Shown here: piece by piece, positions 4,941 through 14,857 of the stretch
Position numbering within the stretch: position 1 is the stretch's first letter
Layout of the letters: each line of letters starts with the position of its first letter
Virus record (IMG/VR): IMGVR_UViG_3300046313_000787
Location: 1-49,646 of that record
Reading direction: 5' to 3' (one strand)
Length of the DNA stretch: 49,646 bases
Source: a virus
Notes under the pieces: model-generated
Seen by the model: the letters and a program-made list of their open reading frames with translations, nothing else
What the model was told of the DNA's origin: nothing
Database searches by the model: none
Position numbers and translations under genes: made by a program

Positions 4941-6513
4941 TTACTTTGACAAGATTGATTTAGGTTATAAAAGTATTTTATTATTTGCACCTACTGGAGC
5001 TGGTAAGACTTTAATGAGTGCTAATATAATTGCTGATTATTTACACAAAGGGAAAACTGTATTATTTTTAGTGCATCGAATACCCCTCATAAAACAAACT
5101 TTAAACACTCTGGATGCTTTACTAGGGTATAATATACCAATTACTATTTATCAAGGTGCTAACACTGTTATAAGCCAGAATGCTCAAATAATAGTCGGTA
5201 CAGTACAAAGTATAAAAGAGGCTAAATTACCTATTCATGTGGATTTAGTAGTTTTTGATGAAATTCACATGACTATAGGATTCGATATTACTAAAACAAT
5301 ACAAAAAAAATACCAACCCATTACAGCTTTAGCCAAAACGCATTTTTTGGGATTAACTGCCACCCCTTATCGTGGGAAAAGAAAAGAAGGATTTTGTTGG
5401 TTATTTCAAGAAATAGTCAAAGCACCTACAATGATAGAATTAATCCAGAAGGGTTATTTAACACCTTTGACTATGTATGGTTATGGTAGTATAGATGATT
5501 CAAAACTGAAGACAGTTGACGGAGAATTTACCGCAAAATCAGTGGGGATTTACTGCAATAATAATTTGAACAATGATGTAGTAAAAAGATATTTGGAAAA
5601 GGTTAAAGGGAAAAAGTTTATTGCTTTTTGTTCAAGTGTAGTTCAGGCTTATCATTTGTTATTAAGATTTCAAGAGGAGAATATCCCTTGTAGTTTATGG
5701 GTAGGCGACACACCACAAAAAGAAAGAAATATAATTCAACAGAAATTAAAAGACGGCACTATTTTAGGAATAGTAAGTGTAAATTGTCTAAGCGAAGGGT
5801 TTGACGAACCTTCAGTGGAGGTAGCTTTAATTGCTACTATAACCAGAGTAGTTGCCAAATTTATTCAGATGACAGGGCGAGTGTTAAGATTATCTGAGGG
5901 TAAAACCAAAGCGATCCTTTTCGATTTCGGTGATCATTACAAACGTTTCAAATATGAAACACCTCTTGATATTGGTACAGAAAATAGTAGATACCCCTTA
6001 CAGTTATGCCCCCACGATGAAAAAATATATAAAGGGGAAGCTATGACGAAACAATGTGAAAATTGTGGGGCGATCGTACATATAAAATATAAAGAATGTC
6101 CTCATTGTGGTTGGTTTTTTCCAGAAACAGATAAAACTAACATAGTACCTCCTAGCGAGTTTAAATTAATTTTATCTAAAGTAGAAAAGCAACAAATCAA
6201 ATTCTTACATCAAAAAATACGAGCTATTTATCTTTTATTAGAAGACCACTATCTAACAAAACAAAAAAGAGAAGATAATTTATTTAATCCTATTGAGCTA
6301 AATCCTATTTTAGCTAAAAGACTATTTTATCGAAAATATAATTACTTCCCTAAAAAAGAATGGTATCATCATGCTATTTTTAAAGAAAATACTCAAGAGA
6401 ATAAAAGTAAATATGCGAAATATTTAGCTTGGGCTTATCCTAAATTTAAAGCTAAAGATATTATTGATATTTTATCTTATGAGTTTGAGAATACACAAGA
6501 TCAAATATTATAA
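4873..6513 (+). CDS. Superfamily 2 DNA helicase with C-terminal zinc ribbon
   Basis: 546 residues, an ATP-driven DNA-unwinding or remodelling enzyme of the phage replication module. Motifs in order: Q-like LRDYQ (13-17), Walker A APTGAGKT (39-46), Ib VHRIP, DEIH box (129-132), motif III GLTATPYR, motif IV FCSS, V-x-C-L-S-E-G-F-D, and motif VI QMTGRVLR. After the RecA-like lobes comes a four-cysteine ribbon (CENC near 394, CPHC near 411), common in phage helicases of this UvsW/Ssl2-like group. The tail of about 120 residues is unassigned. It starts inside the preceding gene and ends the operon, overlapping the convergent gene at 6501 by 13 bases. Confidence 0.92.
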   Translation: MQQSITLTRKKELRDYQTKVINDYFDKIDLGYKSILLFAPTGAGKTLMSANIIADYLHKGKTVLFLVHRIPLIKQTLNTLDALLGYNIPITIYQGANTVISQNAQIIVGTVQSIKEAKLPIHVDLVVFDEIHMTIGFDITKTIQKKYQPITALAKTHFLGLTATPYRGKRKEGFCWLFQEIVKAPTMIELIQKGYLTPLTMYGYGSIDDSKLKTVDGEFTAKSVGIYCNNNLNNDVVKRYLEKVKGKKFIAFCSSVVQAYHLLLRFQEENIPCSLWVGDTPQKERNIIQQKLKDGTILGIVSVNCLSEGFDEPSVEVALIATITRVVAKFIQMTGRVLRLSEGKTKAILFDFGDHYKRFKYETPLDIGTENSRYPLQLCPHDEKIYKGEAMTKQCENCGAIVHIKYKECPHCGWFFPETDKTNIVPPSEFKLILSKVEKQQIKFLHQKIRAIYLLLEDHYLTKQKREDNLFNPIELNPILAKRLFYRKYNYFPKKEWYHHAIFKENTQENKSKYAKYLAWAYPKFKAKDIIDILSYEFENTQDQIL

Positions 6514-6746
6514 ATAATATCCATTGTACTTGTATCAACAGGACAAGCATTTACTGAAATAACGGACAGTGGGCTGAAATATATCTCATTCATAATGCTT
6601 GTATTTATATTACAAGCATTTACTGAAATCACAGCCAATGGGCTGAAATATATCTCATCCATGAGAATGGTAGAAATATCACAGGCACTACTACCGTCTC
6701 CTCCGTCTGTATTTTGAGCTAATACCCCTATTAGAAAATTAGGCAT
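6501..6746 (-). CDS. Small protein with tandem 23-residue repeats, end of tail operon
   Basis: 81 residues. After a short N-terminal part come two near-identical units, MDEIYFSPLAVISVNACNIN and MNEIYFSPLSVISVNACPVD, then the start of a third; the DNA repeats with a period of 69 bases. Its ATG abuts the stop of the gene upstream (TAA-ATG), so it is translationally coupled to the tail operon. It may be a small fibre tip or adhesin accessory. Repeat number could vary between phages. Confidence 0.55.
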   Translation of the reverse strand: MPNFLIGVLAQNTDGGDGSSACDISTILMDEIYFSPLAVISVNACNINTSIMNEIYFSPLSVISVNACPVDTSTMDIIYNI

Positions 6747-7664
6747 TTATGCTAAACTCCATACATTGACTAAAATAAAACGATTACTTAAACCATTCCA
6801 ATTTCCTACACATAACCATTTATTATTACCTGGAAATAAACTAACTGCTGGACTATAAATCCGTCCGATTACCCAACTTGTACCTATACCGATCGCTATA
6901 TTTGGGACTGTCCCAATCCTAGAATATTTACTGTTTACCCCATCACTTCTAAGAGTGTTATCAAATACGTGTAATTTAGTCATCCATAAATCACTCCCAG
7001 CCGTTTGTCCATCATTACAGGTGATCCCATAAACAGCATCAGCAGTGAGCAAAATTGGTTTATTGGATGTATTCGTCTGCTCTACATAATGTAGCCCACT
7101 TGTTGTTGTGATAGATGTTTTCTGTAATAGTAACAAGCTATTTTTATAAAATGAACTATAGTAAGGAATACTACTATTTGTAGGGATAGTGTCGTTAACA
7201 TCTATCAATTCGGTAAGACAACATAATCTATAATCAGCAGTAGTAAAGCTGCTAACAGTATGTGAGATTAAAGTTATTCCGTATTGATTGACTATGTAAC
7301 TCTGATACCCTAAAGCTCCAGCATTATTATTTAGAAGGGCGGTTCCCCCCGCATCATTAAAATGACTATTTGTTGAATTATTAGGGTGAGAATTTATAGT
7401 ACTTCTCTTAACTAAAGAAGTAATCGGATCATTAGCCGTTTTCCAACTGATAAGATTAGTTGAAGCTAGTGCAATCCCATCAGTCCAAGTACCAGCAAAA
7501 TTAAAGAACCTATAATTTAACAAACCGAAAATAGTCGTTAAATCAGTTCTTAGAGTACCAGCTAAATTATTAGTATTCAGATCAGATGTATTATAACTAT
7601 AATTGATTTGAGAAGAGAATTGACCACAATAATAATTCCCATTCCCGTCTGTATAATATGCCAT
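6747..7664 (-). CDS. Putative tail-tip or fibre structural protein
   Basis: 305 residues rich in Asn, Ser, Thr, Gly and Tyr, poor in charge and probably all beta. It starts MAYYTDGNGNYYCGQFSSQ, and five of its few cysteines are scattered without a metal-site pattern. No signal peptide or recognised catalytic motif. It lies one base after the large tail hub/fibre protein and before the small repeat protein, the usual place for host-recognition components; this role is inferred from position and composition. Confidence 0.6.
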   Translation of the reverse strand: MAYYTDGNGNYYCGQFSSQINYSYNTSDLNTNNLAGTLRTDLTTIFGLLNYRFFNFAGTWTDGIALASTNLISWKTANDPITSLVKRSTINSHPNNSTNSHFNDAGGTALLNNNAGALGYQSYIVNQYGITLISHTVSSFTTADYRLCCLTELIDVNDTIPTNSSIPYYSSFYKNSLLLLQKTSITTTSGLHYVEQTNTSNKPILLTADAVYGITCNDGQTAGSDLWMTKLHVFDNTLRSDGVNSKYSRIGTVPNIAIGIGTSWVIGRIYSPAVSLFPGNNKWLCVGNWNGLSNRFILVNVWSLA

Positions 7665-7665
7665 A

Positions 7666-10600
7666 TTAAGTTAAAGCTCCTACTATTGTCCATAAATTCG
7701 ATCCTAAATGTATTACTTGGGCTGTATCATATTTAGCTACTAATGTACTACCTCCAGAATCTAAAGTACCTGACGCAATAAAAGTGATAGTATTTGTACC
7801 CGCATTTTGAATAGTGCAAGTAAAACCAGTTGACAAGCCATTAGGTAATGTGATAGTGATTGTACCACTAGCCCGTATAAATTTATTATAATCTGTTTCA
7901 GCTAAAGTTGTATTACTAGAGATTACTCTTATACTTATTGCGGAGTTGATGACTAAGTCACCAGAACCGAGTAAACTATTACCATTAATACTTTTAATAT
8001 TAGATTGATTGACAAGAGTAGCTTGTTTAGCATTGAGGGCATTTTGTAGATCAATTTGATTACTGAGAGTACCAATAATACTTCCCCAAGAAGTATTATC
8101 TGCATTTATCGTTAATGTAGAGGCTGTATCGTTATAGTTTAAAGTTATTCTAGTACCTGCTACCAATAAAGAACCTACTCTATCGTCAACACTTTCATTA
8201 AAATTGGGAATAGTGGAAGCATCAATAATCATGTTACCAGAGCCAAGTAAAGAAACATTATTGATACTCTTGATGTTAGTTTGGCTAATTAAAAGAGGTT
8301 GTAAAGCGTCTAAAGCTGTTTGTAAATCGAGTTGATCACTAAGAGTGCCTGTTATTAATCCCCACTCCAGATCAATAGTTGCAGTAACGATACCTCCTCC
8401 ACTATCAGTAATAGTTGCACCAACAAAAGTCAATTGAGTTGCTTTTTGAACTGTAGTAATCCCATCTGTAACTGTTTCTATAGCTTTTGGTAAGAAAAAT
8501 CTATTTAAATATATCCATTGATTCCCATCAAATACAAACTCGATATGCTCATCAAATTGACTTAAAATAAAAACTCCAGACCCTTCTAAATCAAATATAC
8601 CCCCATCTAAAGTACAAGGATTAGTAGAGAAAAAACCAGGACCATCTAAAACATAAACACGATCTCCTAACTCGGGATTGGTAGGCATTAATAAAGTAAG
8701 TGGTCCAGAAAAAGTTGATACTTCATAAATGACATTACTATTAAGTTGGAATAAATTACTATTTACCGATACTATCTGACTAAAAGCACTATTGGCATTA
8801 TCAAAAAAAGTAGTTGAAGTTGAAAGAATAGGGTTAGCTACAGTATAAAAACTGGCTGACCCTCTACCAACTAAGGAACTAACACCATATATATTGATAT
8901 TAAAAGGAAGCGTAATTCCATCCGTATTGCGTAAACTGCCCAAATAAATAATTTGTTTGTTTATACTTGCGATGGTTCTAACTGAAGGTTCTATATCTAT
9001 TTCAAAAGTTATATTTTCTTGTGTATTATTAAAAACAGAAGTCGAACTATTATAATCCCAAGTGATCTTAATATTTCCTTGTTCATCAATAAAACTTTGA
9101 ATATTACTAACAGTGGGGGGACTATAACTATTTCCTACTGTTGTAACAGTGATAGCTGGAGTTGTATTTAAATCTTGCCAAGGGGCTATAATAGGTTGAT
9201 AAGTTATAGGTTGCCCTACATTAGTAGTATTAGCATAAAAAGAATAATAAGCACTATCACCTTTAAGTAAAAAGAATTTATCACCAATATTATTGTTATT
9301 ACTAAAATTGTTGGTATTAAAATCACCTCTTTGTAGATAACTAATTGTATAGCGATCGCTACCCAAAGGTAAAACGGTTTTGAAACGGATAAGTTCACCT
9401 TCCCATATACCGTTATTTTGTCTAGCAATTAAAGCTAGATTAGAACCCGTATCAAATTGCGTTTGACTAATAGATGATAAACTACCAGTAAATAATTGTA
9501 CATTGAGAGTATTGATTATATCTAAACCATTAGCACTAGGTAAAGCTGTTTCGCACTCACCGATAGTCGAGGTTGCAGTATGATTAACAGAGGCGACATA
9601 ACTATTTCCTCCGTCAAAGCTAATGTTGACAGTATTGGGTGCGGATGCGATGATATAAAGAGTATTAGGTGGATTATTAGGATTAATAACGGGTATATCA
9701 AGAAAGTAGACATCAGGGATACCATTTTGTAAAGGATCAATTAACGATGGGATAGAATTTTGGGCTGGGGGGTTAGGAGGATCATAGATAAAGTCATTTA
9801 CTCCCGTATATCTTCTGGCTGATACCTCAATAGTATAGTCAGGGTTTAAAGTGATTTTATCTAATTGGACGATTTCTCCATTAGGTAATTGATAACAGTC
9901 TAGTAATTCAATATAAGAATAATAGATTGCGGGTAACTTAAATTTATAAGTATAACGTTGCCTTGCTGTTACAAATTTTAATATTTTCCTTGCTTGTTGT
10001 CTGGCTTGATAGGCATCAGTGAAAATATTAGTTTCTACTCTAAAATCATTCTCTTGTGAAAAGTCCTCAAAATATTCTATTATTGTGTCGGCATCATATT
10101 TTTGATTGTAATTATAAAATCTAACAGAAATTTTATTTGGGAGTTGAGTTTTTGAAGTCCGTACAACTTCAAAAATTGTATTTTCACTGATAGGGAGATA
10201 ATGTTCAGGGGGAAACGTCTCAGGAGTGAACAAACCTCTATCATAAGATTTAAAAGCTATAACTCCGTTTGCTTTTTCAACAGCAGTAAAAAGGTAAAAT
10301 TGCATTAACTCCTCTAACGTCTTACGAGATGATTCTCCATTTTGAGTGACCAATAATCCCTCATGTAAATTAAATTTAGCTACTATGTCTGAAACATCTA
10401 TTTTATCCAAAGGAAGCCCTGCTTTCTGGCAAATATCTTTTACCACTACAGAAACATCAGGATACAGTCCTAATTCTCTATCAGATAAGATAGCACCAAT
10501 CTGAGTAGGGATTTGATTTCCGTAAATTTCTAACGGTACATCTCTAAAACCAATATAGACAACTCCTTTATAAGCAATTTCAGCTTCTCCTGCCGTTTCT

Positions 10601-11052
10601 AATAATTCCATTGCCGACCACGGCGTAGTTTGCCTTCCATCGAAAAAGGTACAATATTGTTGAAAAAATGGATGGCTTGTTTCAAATTCTTGTCCATTAA
10701 TGATTATTTTATGAAGTACAGCTTCTCCTGCACAAAATACCACAGCCCAAGTACCGAAAACCTTATCAGTTTCTGTTTGTTGTCCTCCTTTTCCTCCGCC
10801 TCCGCCTCCTTTTCCTCCTTGAGATGTTGTTTCAGTTTCAATACGATACATCTGTTCAACATAAGCTGGCCAGAATTTATTACCTTCTACTCGCCCTTTA
10901 CCATATATCTTAGGGAGTGGAGAATCGTACTCTGAACGAGGTACTCTTAAACTTGTTTCTGGTTTTTTTATTTTTTGTGGAGTTTGAAATAAAGTTGACA
11001 CTGCACTTACTGCCAAAGATATTCCCAACCCGATTAAAGATTCTAACCCCAT
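7666..11052 (-). CDS. Tail hub/tip protein fused to fibre-like C-terminus
   Basis: 1128 residues, the largest gene. The first 60 residues contain a hydrophobic segment followed by L-R-V-P-R-S-E-Y-D-S-P-L-P-K-I-Y-G, typical of GTA/gpJ-like tail-tip proteins, then a glycine loop (GGKGGGGGGKGG near residue 80). Residues 200-450 look like the baseplate-hub region (DVSVVVKDICQKAGL, TLEELMQFYLFTAV). A fibronectin-like stretch follows. The C-terminal third is a fibre module with two copies of W-G-x-I-x-G-T-L-S-x-Q-x-D-L-Q and two of NIKSIN-x-x-SLLGSG. It forms the tail tip that contacts the host and probably carries the receptor-binding end. It starts within the stop of the NlpC/P60 gene (TAATG). 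Confidence 0.85.
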   Translation of the reverse strand: MGLESLIGLGISLAVSAVSTLFQTPQKIKKPETSLRVPRSEYDSPLPKIYGKGRVEGNKFWPAYVEQMYRIETETTSQGGKGGGGGGKGGQQTETDKVFGTWAVVFCAGEAVLHKIIINGQEFETSHPFFQQYCTFFDGRQTTPWSAMELLETAGEAEIAYKGVVYIGFRDVPLEIYGNQIPTQIGAILSDRELGLYPDVSVVVKDICQKAGLPLDKIDVSDIVAKFNLHEGLLVTQNGESSRKTLEELMQFYLFTAVEKANGVIAFKSYDRGLFTPETFPPEHYLPISENTIFEVVRTSKTQLPNKISVRFYNYNQKYDADTIIEYFEDFSQENDFRVETNIFTDAYQARQQARKILKFVTARQRYTYKFKLPAIYYSYIELLDCYQLPNGEIVQLDKITLNPDYTIEVSARRYTGVNDFIYDPPNPPAQNSIPSLIDPLQNGIPDVYFLDIPVINPNNPPNTLYIIASAPNTVNISFDGGNSYVASVNHTATSTIGECETALPSANGLDIINTLNVQLFTGSLSSISQTQFDTGSNLALIARQNNGIWEGELIRFKTVLPLGSDRYTISYLQRGDFNTNNFSNNNNIGDKFFLLKGDSAYYSFYANTTNVGQPITYQPIIAPWQDLNTTPAITVTTVGNSYSPPTVSNIQSFIDEQGNIKITWDYNSSTSVFNNTQENITFEIDIEPSVRTIASINKQIIYLGSLRNTDGITLPFNINIYGVSSLVGRGSASFYTVANPILSTSTTFFDNANSAFSQIVSVNSNLFQLNSNVIYEVSTFSGPLTLLMPTNPELGDRVYVLDGPGFFSTNPCTLDGGIFDLEGSGVFILSQFDEHIEFVFDGNQWIYLNRFFLPKAIETVTDGITTVQKATQLTFVGATITDSGGGIVTATIDLEWGLITGTLSDQLDLQTALDALQPLLISQTNIKSINNVSLLGSGNMIIDASTIPNFNESVDDRVGSLLVAGTRITLNYNDTASTLTINADNTSWGSIIGTLSNQIDLQNALNAKQATLVNQSNIKSINGNSLLGSGDLVINSAISIRVISSNTTLAETDYNKFIRASGTITITLPNGLSTGFTCTIQNAGTNTITFIASGTLDSGGSTLVAKYDTAQVIHLGSNLWTIVGALT

Positions 11053-11459
11053 TATCTAAACCTCCAGATACTATCAAGTTTACGTAACCATACCCCATCA
11101 AGAGTATGCTCGATTACTTTCCCTACTTTATTATCTGCATGAATAAGTCTATAAGGTTTTGTAATTATGCCTACGTGTGTAGAATAACCTGATACTTTAA
11201 ATACAGCTATATCTGTAGCGTCCATTAATTCAGTTTCTATTAAATCGAAATTTGTTTTTATATAATTTATAATTTCATTATTGCGAGACATTCGATCATA
11301 ATTTTTAGGAATAGGGGGTAAATTACAACCGTATTCGATCGCCACTCCCATTAAGAAGTTCACGCAATCAACTCCTATACCTTTGATTTGTTGATCATGT
11401 TGCCATTTTGTGCCTAACCAACTTCTCGCTATTTCTATAAATTTTATTTGATCTAACAT
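11052..11459 (-). CDS. NlpC/P60 tail peptidase
   Basis: 135 residues, a papain-like cell-wall peptidase that locally opens peptidoglycan during DNA injection. The catalytic cysteine is in GVDCVNF (C32), the histidine in STHVGI (H95) and the third polar residue in LIHAD (H107), with family-like spacing. In gene-transfer agents and many siphoviruses this gene lies between the DUF2163 protein and the tail hub, exactly as here. Its stop overlaps the hub start codon, indicating coupling. Confidence 0.88.
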   Translation of the reverse strand: MLDQIKFIEIARSWLGTKWQHDQQIKGIGVDCVNFLMGVAIEYGCNLPPIPKNYDRMSRNNEIINYIKTNFDLIETELMDATDIAVFKVSGYSTHVGIITKPYRLIHADNKVGKVIEHTLDGVWLRKLDSIWRFR

Positions 11460-11494
11460 ATTTTTTATACAGTATTTTTTATGATGATTTCTTA

Positions 11495-13357
11495 TTAAAA
11501 TCCAGTATTAGGATTACTTGTAACAACATCAGTACCTGGTAATTTAGGAAACCCACCATAATTAACTAAATTGTCATACACAGAACAAGCGGCAACACTT
11601 CCGTCACAGTGTTTAGTTAAAATAACCTCGTCCCCTATCACGGGGGGGTAAGGCAAGTCTTCTCCTATTGTTATATTTAATCCTAAAGCATTCTCTATGT
11701 AAAAACTTTTCTGAGTATAAGCACCAGTCCCAAATGTAAATACTCCATATAAATAACCTGTCCAATTATCCGCACCAAATCCTATTTGGATAACATTAGG
11801 ACTTACTACTCCAGTAACAGAAGTAACTGCCCTTACGTTATTATCAATAACTCTATTACAAGCCTTCCCTTCACCCCCTTGACTTAAGAATTTATGACGA
11901 CAACTAGAAGTCGTTTTTAAGGAAATAGAATTATTTAATTTCTCAGTAGCTCCGATAGTTTGAAACTGATAAGTACGACCACCGTCAGGTAAATAATTTA
12001 AAGTATAATCTCCAAAATAACCATTAAATAATTGACTTGTCACAGTATTGCTTAACCAATCAAATAATACCATTTCTATGGTGGCATCATCATATAACCC
12101 TTTTCTTATATCAACTTCATCTACATAAAAATCATTAGTAATACTTTTGCTCTCTATATTATCTACATTTAATTCTGCTGTTTTGGTCGTTGTACTTGAT
12201 TCAAAAGGGATAATCGGTGTACAATTTACCCCACTTATTATTACCTGTCGATCGTGATTAGTAAATCCTAGTTTAAAATTATCCGTACGAGTAATAATCC
12301 AACATCTACATAAAGTCGATTTCAAAAAATTATTTTCTTCGATAAATTTCAGATTATTTATTTTTGACATTTGTACTTCCCCATCATTATCGTAAACTAA
12401 TGTCTGAAAAGTAGGGACTTCTGCAAACCTAAATATAGAATCGAATCCTGCTTCAGGGTCTTGTATTTGAAAATTAGACCACGTGCCTAACCCTATTCTT
12501 ACTAATGTTAAAATATATTCTGTTGTTTCTTTATGAACTGATAATTCAGGTATTTCAAATTTCCTTCTAACTGAATTTAAACTTTGTCTTGATTCAAAGC
12601 CAGACTCCGACAGCACAATATCTGTTTTTGTTACTACTGGTATTTGAGTTTGTAATTCTAATGGGATTGATAAATAATGATTATACGTTTGCGTCAGATT
12701 TGATTGGGCTTTTAATGATTCTACTTTTACCTCTATCATTCTCAAGTCTGGTATCGAATATAACTGCTGATTTATCTCTTCATAATATGTAGCTATTCCA
12801 ATCGGTAATACATCGTTTTCAAATCTACATAAAATACTAAATTTACCCGTCCATGTCAAATTAGTATTTGCTCCATTTGTTATCTTCCCATTGCTTCCAA
12901 AAGTTAAAGAGCTTGTTACATTACTCGCTCCATTGAAAACTTGAATTGTCGCTAAATCTGGGTAATTAATTGGGCGAACAATACTAAATGTACCTATATT
13001 ATATTTCTTTCCAAACTGAAACTCACCACCTGATTCATAAACAATCCCTTGAGTATAAACCAATGCCCCTGATACTCCAAAACCCGTATAAAAGGGATTT
13101 GCTGTTGCTGAATAATCGATAGGGTCATAAAAGAGAAACTGTCCTTCACTCCCTTTTATCGCAGTAAAGAAATCTCTTACATATTCATATATATGTTGAG
13201 GTAATACTGCATTAGAAAATGAATATACCCCTAAAGGATATATCCATTGTGCGTTAACATAATCAACACCACTTGTCGTTTCTAATGCAGTATTTTTTTG
13301 GTAATCATAGGTCACACTCAGTCCATAATCAGGCTCTAATTCTAATGTAGTCATCAA
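11495..13357 (-). CDS. Fused distal-tail/baseplate protein (DUF2460-like plus DUF2163/BR0599-like)
   Basis: 620 residues combining two genes usually separate. The N-terminal 210 residues carry DUF2460-like features (FLFYDPIDYSATANPF; end region near VKVES). A shorter repeat of distal-tail character follows, and from about residue 340 comes the DUF2163 part (LCRCWIITRTD, LGFTNHDR), ending in the BR0599-like cysteine-containing region (SCRHKFLSQGGEGKACNR, then KHCDGSVAACSVYDNLVNYG). In RcGTA-like tails these form the distal tail and hub parts that may bind an iron-sulphur cluster through conserved cysteines. Directly upstream of NlpC/P60. The fusion is the unusual aspect. Confidence 0.75.
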   Translation of the reverse strand: MMTTLELEPDYGLSVTYDYQKNTALETTSGVDYVNAQWIYPLGVYSFSNAVLPQHIYEYVRDFFTAIKGSEGQFLFYDPIDYSATANPFYTGFGVSGALVYTQGIVYESGGEFQFGKKYNIGTFSIVRPINYPDLATIQVFNGASNVTSSLTFGSNGKITNGANTNLTWTGKFSILCRFENDVLPIGIATYYEEINQQLYSIPDLRMIEVKVESLKAQSNLTQTYNHYLSIPLELQTQIPVVTKTDIVLSESGFESRQSLNSVRRKFEIPELSVHKETTEYILTLVRIGLGTWSNFQIQDPEAGFDSIFRFAEVPTFQTLVYDNDGEVQMSKINNLKFIEENNFLKSTLCRCWIITRTDNFKLGFTNHDRQVIISGVNCTPIIPFESSTTTKTAELNVDNIESKSITNDFYVDEVDIRKGLYDDATIEMVLFDWLSNTVTSQLFNGYFGDYTLNYLPDGGRTYQFQTIGATEKLNNSISLKTTSSCRHKFLSQGGEGKACNRVIDNNVRAVTSVTGVVSPNVIQIGFGADNWTGYLYGVFTFGTGAYTQKSFYIENALGLNITIGEDLPYPPVIGDEVILTKHCDGSVAACSVYDNLVNYGGFPKLPGTDVVTSNPNTGF

Positions 13358-13374
13358 TCATGTAATATAAACTA

Positions 13375-14364
13375 TTACGATGATAACACAGGGATTGGTT
13401 TTTCGACATGGACGATCTCATATTCATCTTTAAAACTTATGAACTTATCAGTTAGTTTACCCTTATATTCGTAGATTTCTTTTTTCTCGTTATATTTCAA
13501 ACGAGGCATCTGTTCACAACGCACTTCCTTATCTAATTGTTTGATTAGAGTTAGGCTACTAGGATCAATAGTAAAGGGGGCAGCTATTTTCTCAAATAAC
13601 TCCTTAGCTTCTTTTATTAATTTTTTATCAATTATCTGTTGTCTTAACTCTAACCTTACTTTCAATAAATACTGAGTTTTCTTAATGGACTTTTCCTTAT
13701 CCGAATAGTTCCCTAATTTTTCCTCAACTTTTTTATCTATTTCCTCTCCTGTTATCGATTCACCCCATAATAATTTATAAGCAGAAGTTACATCAAAAAT
13801 ATTATTAGTCATCAAGATTTTTTGTTTCTTGATCATTGGCAGAGTCTCTTCTGCTTTATAAAATATATTTACTTTGCCATTAGTAAATAATCTATGAATT
13901 TTATCTAACTCTGTTTTTGTTGTATCTATTACATGACAGTCTTTTTCCGATGCAATGATTAAATAATTCTCATAACTTCCTATGGCGATCGCCTGTTCCT
14001 CATTAAATAATCTGAGAGTATTATCTAATTGATAATCATGCTCTAATATCTGATATTCTAAAACGTTACAGATATTGTCTAATCTTACCTTTAAGCTATT
14101 TTCTAAAGATTCAATAGCCTGATCTTTAAAGTACGGAATTGAAGTTTCAGATATATATTCTTTAATTTCATTTTCAGTTCCTATCGTCAATAAAGTTTCT
14201 AACCACCATCGATTTGCCTTAATATTCTCTTTTATTTCTTGGGTAGTATAGTTATCAAGATCAGAAATATACTCAATAATATCGTCTTTAACTGTTTGTT
14301 CAGTGGTTTTAACTACTGCTAAAGTGTTAGGTCCGAATCTTTTTTTTGTTGATTTTTGTATCAT
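13375..14364 (-). CDS. Unrecognised protein heading the tail operon
   Basis: 329 residues, mixed helical, mildly charged; family not recognised. Residues 125-200 (AIAIGSYENYLII, HVIDTT, NIFYKAEETLPMI, NIFDVTSAYKLLWG) recall the layout of the 3'-5' exonuclease domain of family A DNA polymerases, in which a late F-D-x-x-x-A-x-x-L-L is common, but the first acidic metal motif is not evident, so any such domain would be degenerate. No polymerase motifs follow. It is 17 bases upstream of the tail protein at 13357 and probably the first gene of that operon. Confidence 0.6.
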   Translation of the reverse strand: MIQKSTKKRFGPNTLAVVKTTEQTVKDDIIEYISDLDNYTTQEIKENIKANRWWLETLLTIGTENEIKEYISETSIPYFKDQAIESLENSLKVRLDNICNVLEYQILEHDYQLDNTLRLFNEEQAIAIGSYENYLIIASEKDCHVIDTTKTELDKIHRLFTNGKVNIFYKAEETLPMIKKQKILMTNNIFDVTSAYKLLWGESITGEEIDKKVEEKLGNYSDKEKSIKKTQYLLKVRLELRQQIIDKKLIKEAKELFEKIAAPFTIDPSSLTLIKQLDKEVRCEQMPRLKYNEKKEIYEYKGKLTDKFISFKDEYEIVHVEKPIPVLSS

Positions 14365-14494
14365 CTTTGTTTCCTTAGTTTGTTTTTTTATATTTTACAA
14401 TAAAAAGGCTCTTTTTTGTTTATTGAAAACAAAGTTTTTTTTATCCTCTATCAGGTAAAATATAAATTAATCAAATCAACAGAAAATACTGATA

Positions 14495-14857
14495 ATGAAC
14501 GAAAAAACCAAAGAGGTAGCTTTACTAAAGAAAATGAAGAATGTTACAAAAGAAATTTATTCTTTGATAATAAACAAAGACAATATTCTTCAAATCGATG
14601 ATATAAATTATTTTGATGTTTATGTCGAATGTGATTTATTGTTTGATAGCATTCTTAAACCTATGAATGATTTTGGATTAGATAAATCATTATTCCTCGA
14701 TTTTATGAATTTCCAGTTACAAGTTAATTATTGTTTTGAAATGATAGTTAACAAGGAAATGACCACTCCAGAAATTAATATCTTGATGGATAAAGAAAAA
14801 GATTATCTCAATTTTACCTTTTCTGCCATAACTAATCTCAACTTGTCTGAGCTATAG
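14495..14857 (+). CDS. Small hypothetical protein
   Basis: 120 residues, helical and acidic (NYFDVYVECDLLFDSILKP, EKDYLNFTF). No known domain seen. The ribosome site is weak. It lies between the divergently read tail operon and the convergent NblA gene, whose stop it overlaps by 6 bases. The coding character is good (no competing long frame), but the function is unknown. Confidence 0.55.
   Translation: MNEKTKEVALLKKMKNVTKEIYSLIINKDNILQIDDINYFDVYVECDLLFDSILKPMNDFGLDKSLFLDFMNFQLQVNYCFEMIVNKEMTTPEINILMDKEKDYLNFTFSAITNLNLSEL

Noticed and set aside
6524-6680. Repeat units as a short CRISPR-like array
   Set aside because: Repeats are 69 bases, keep the reading frame and have no unique spacers, so a protein repeat is the simpler reading.
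9216-9740. Hydrophobic minus-strand frames inside the tail hub gene
   Set aside because: They are alternative frames of a well-supported 1128-residue gene, and their Leu/Ile richness follows from its codons.
10630-10935. 101-residue plus-strand frame antisense to the tail hub
   Set aside because: No ribosome site and serine/cysteine-rich composition that mirrors the glycine loop on the other strand.
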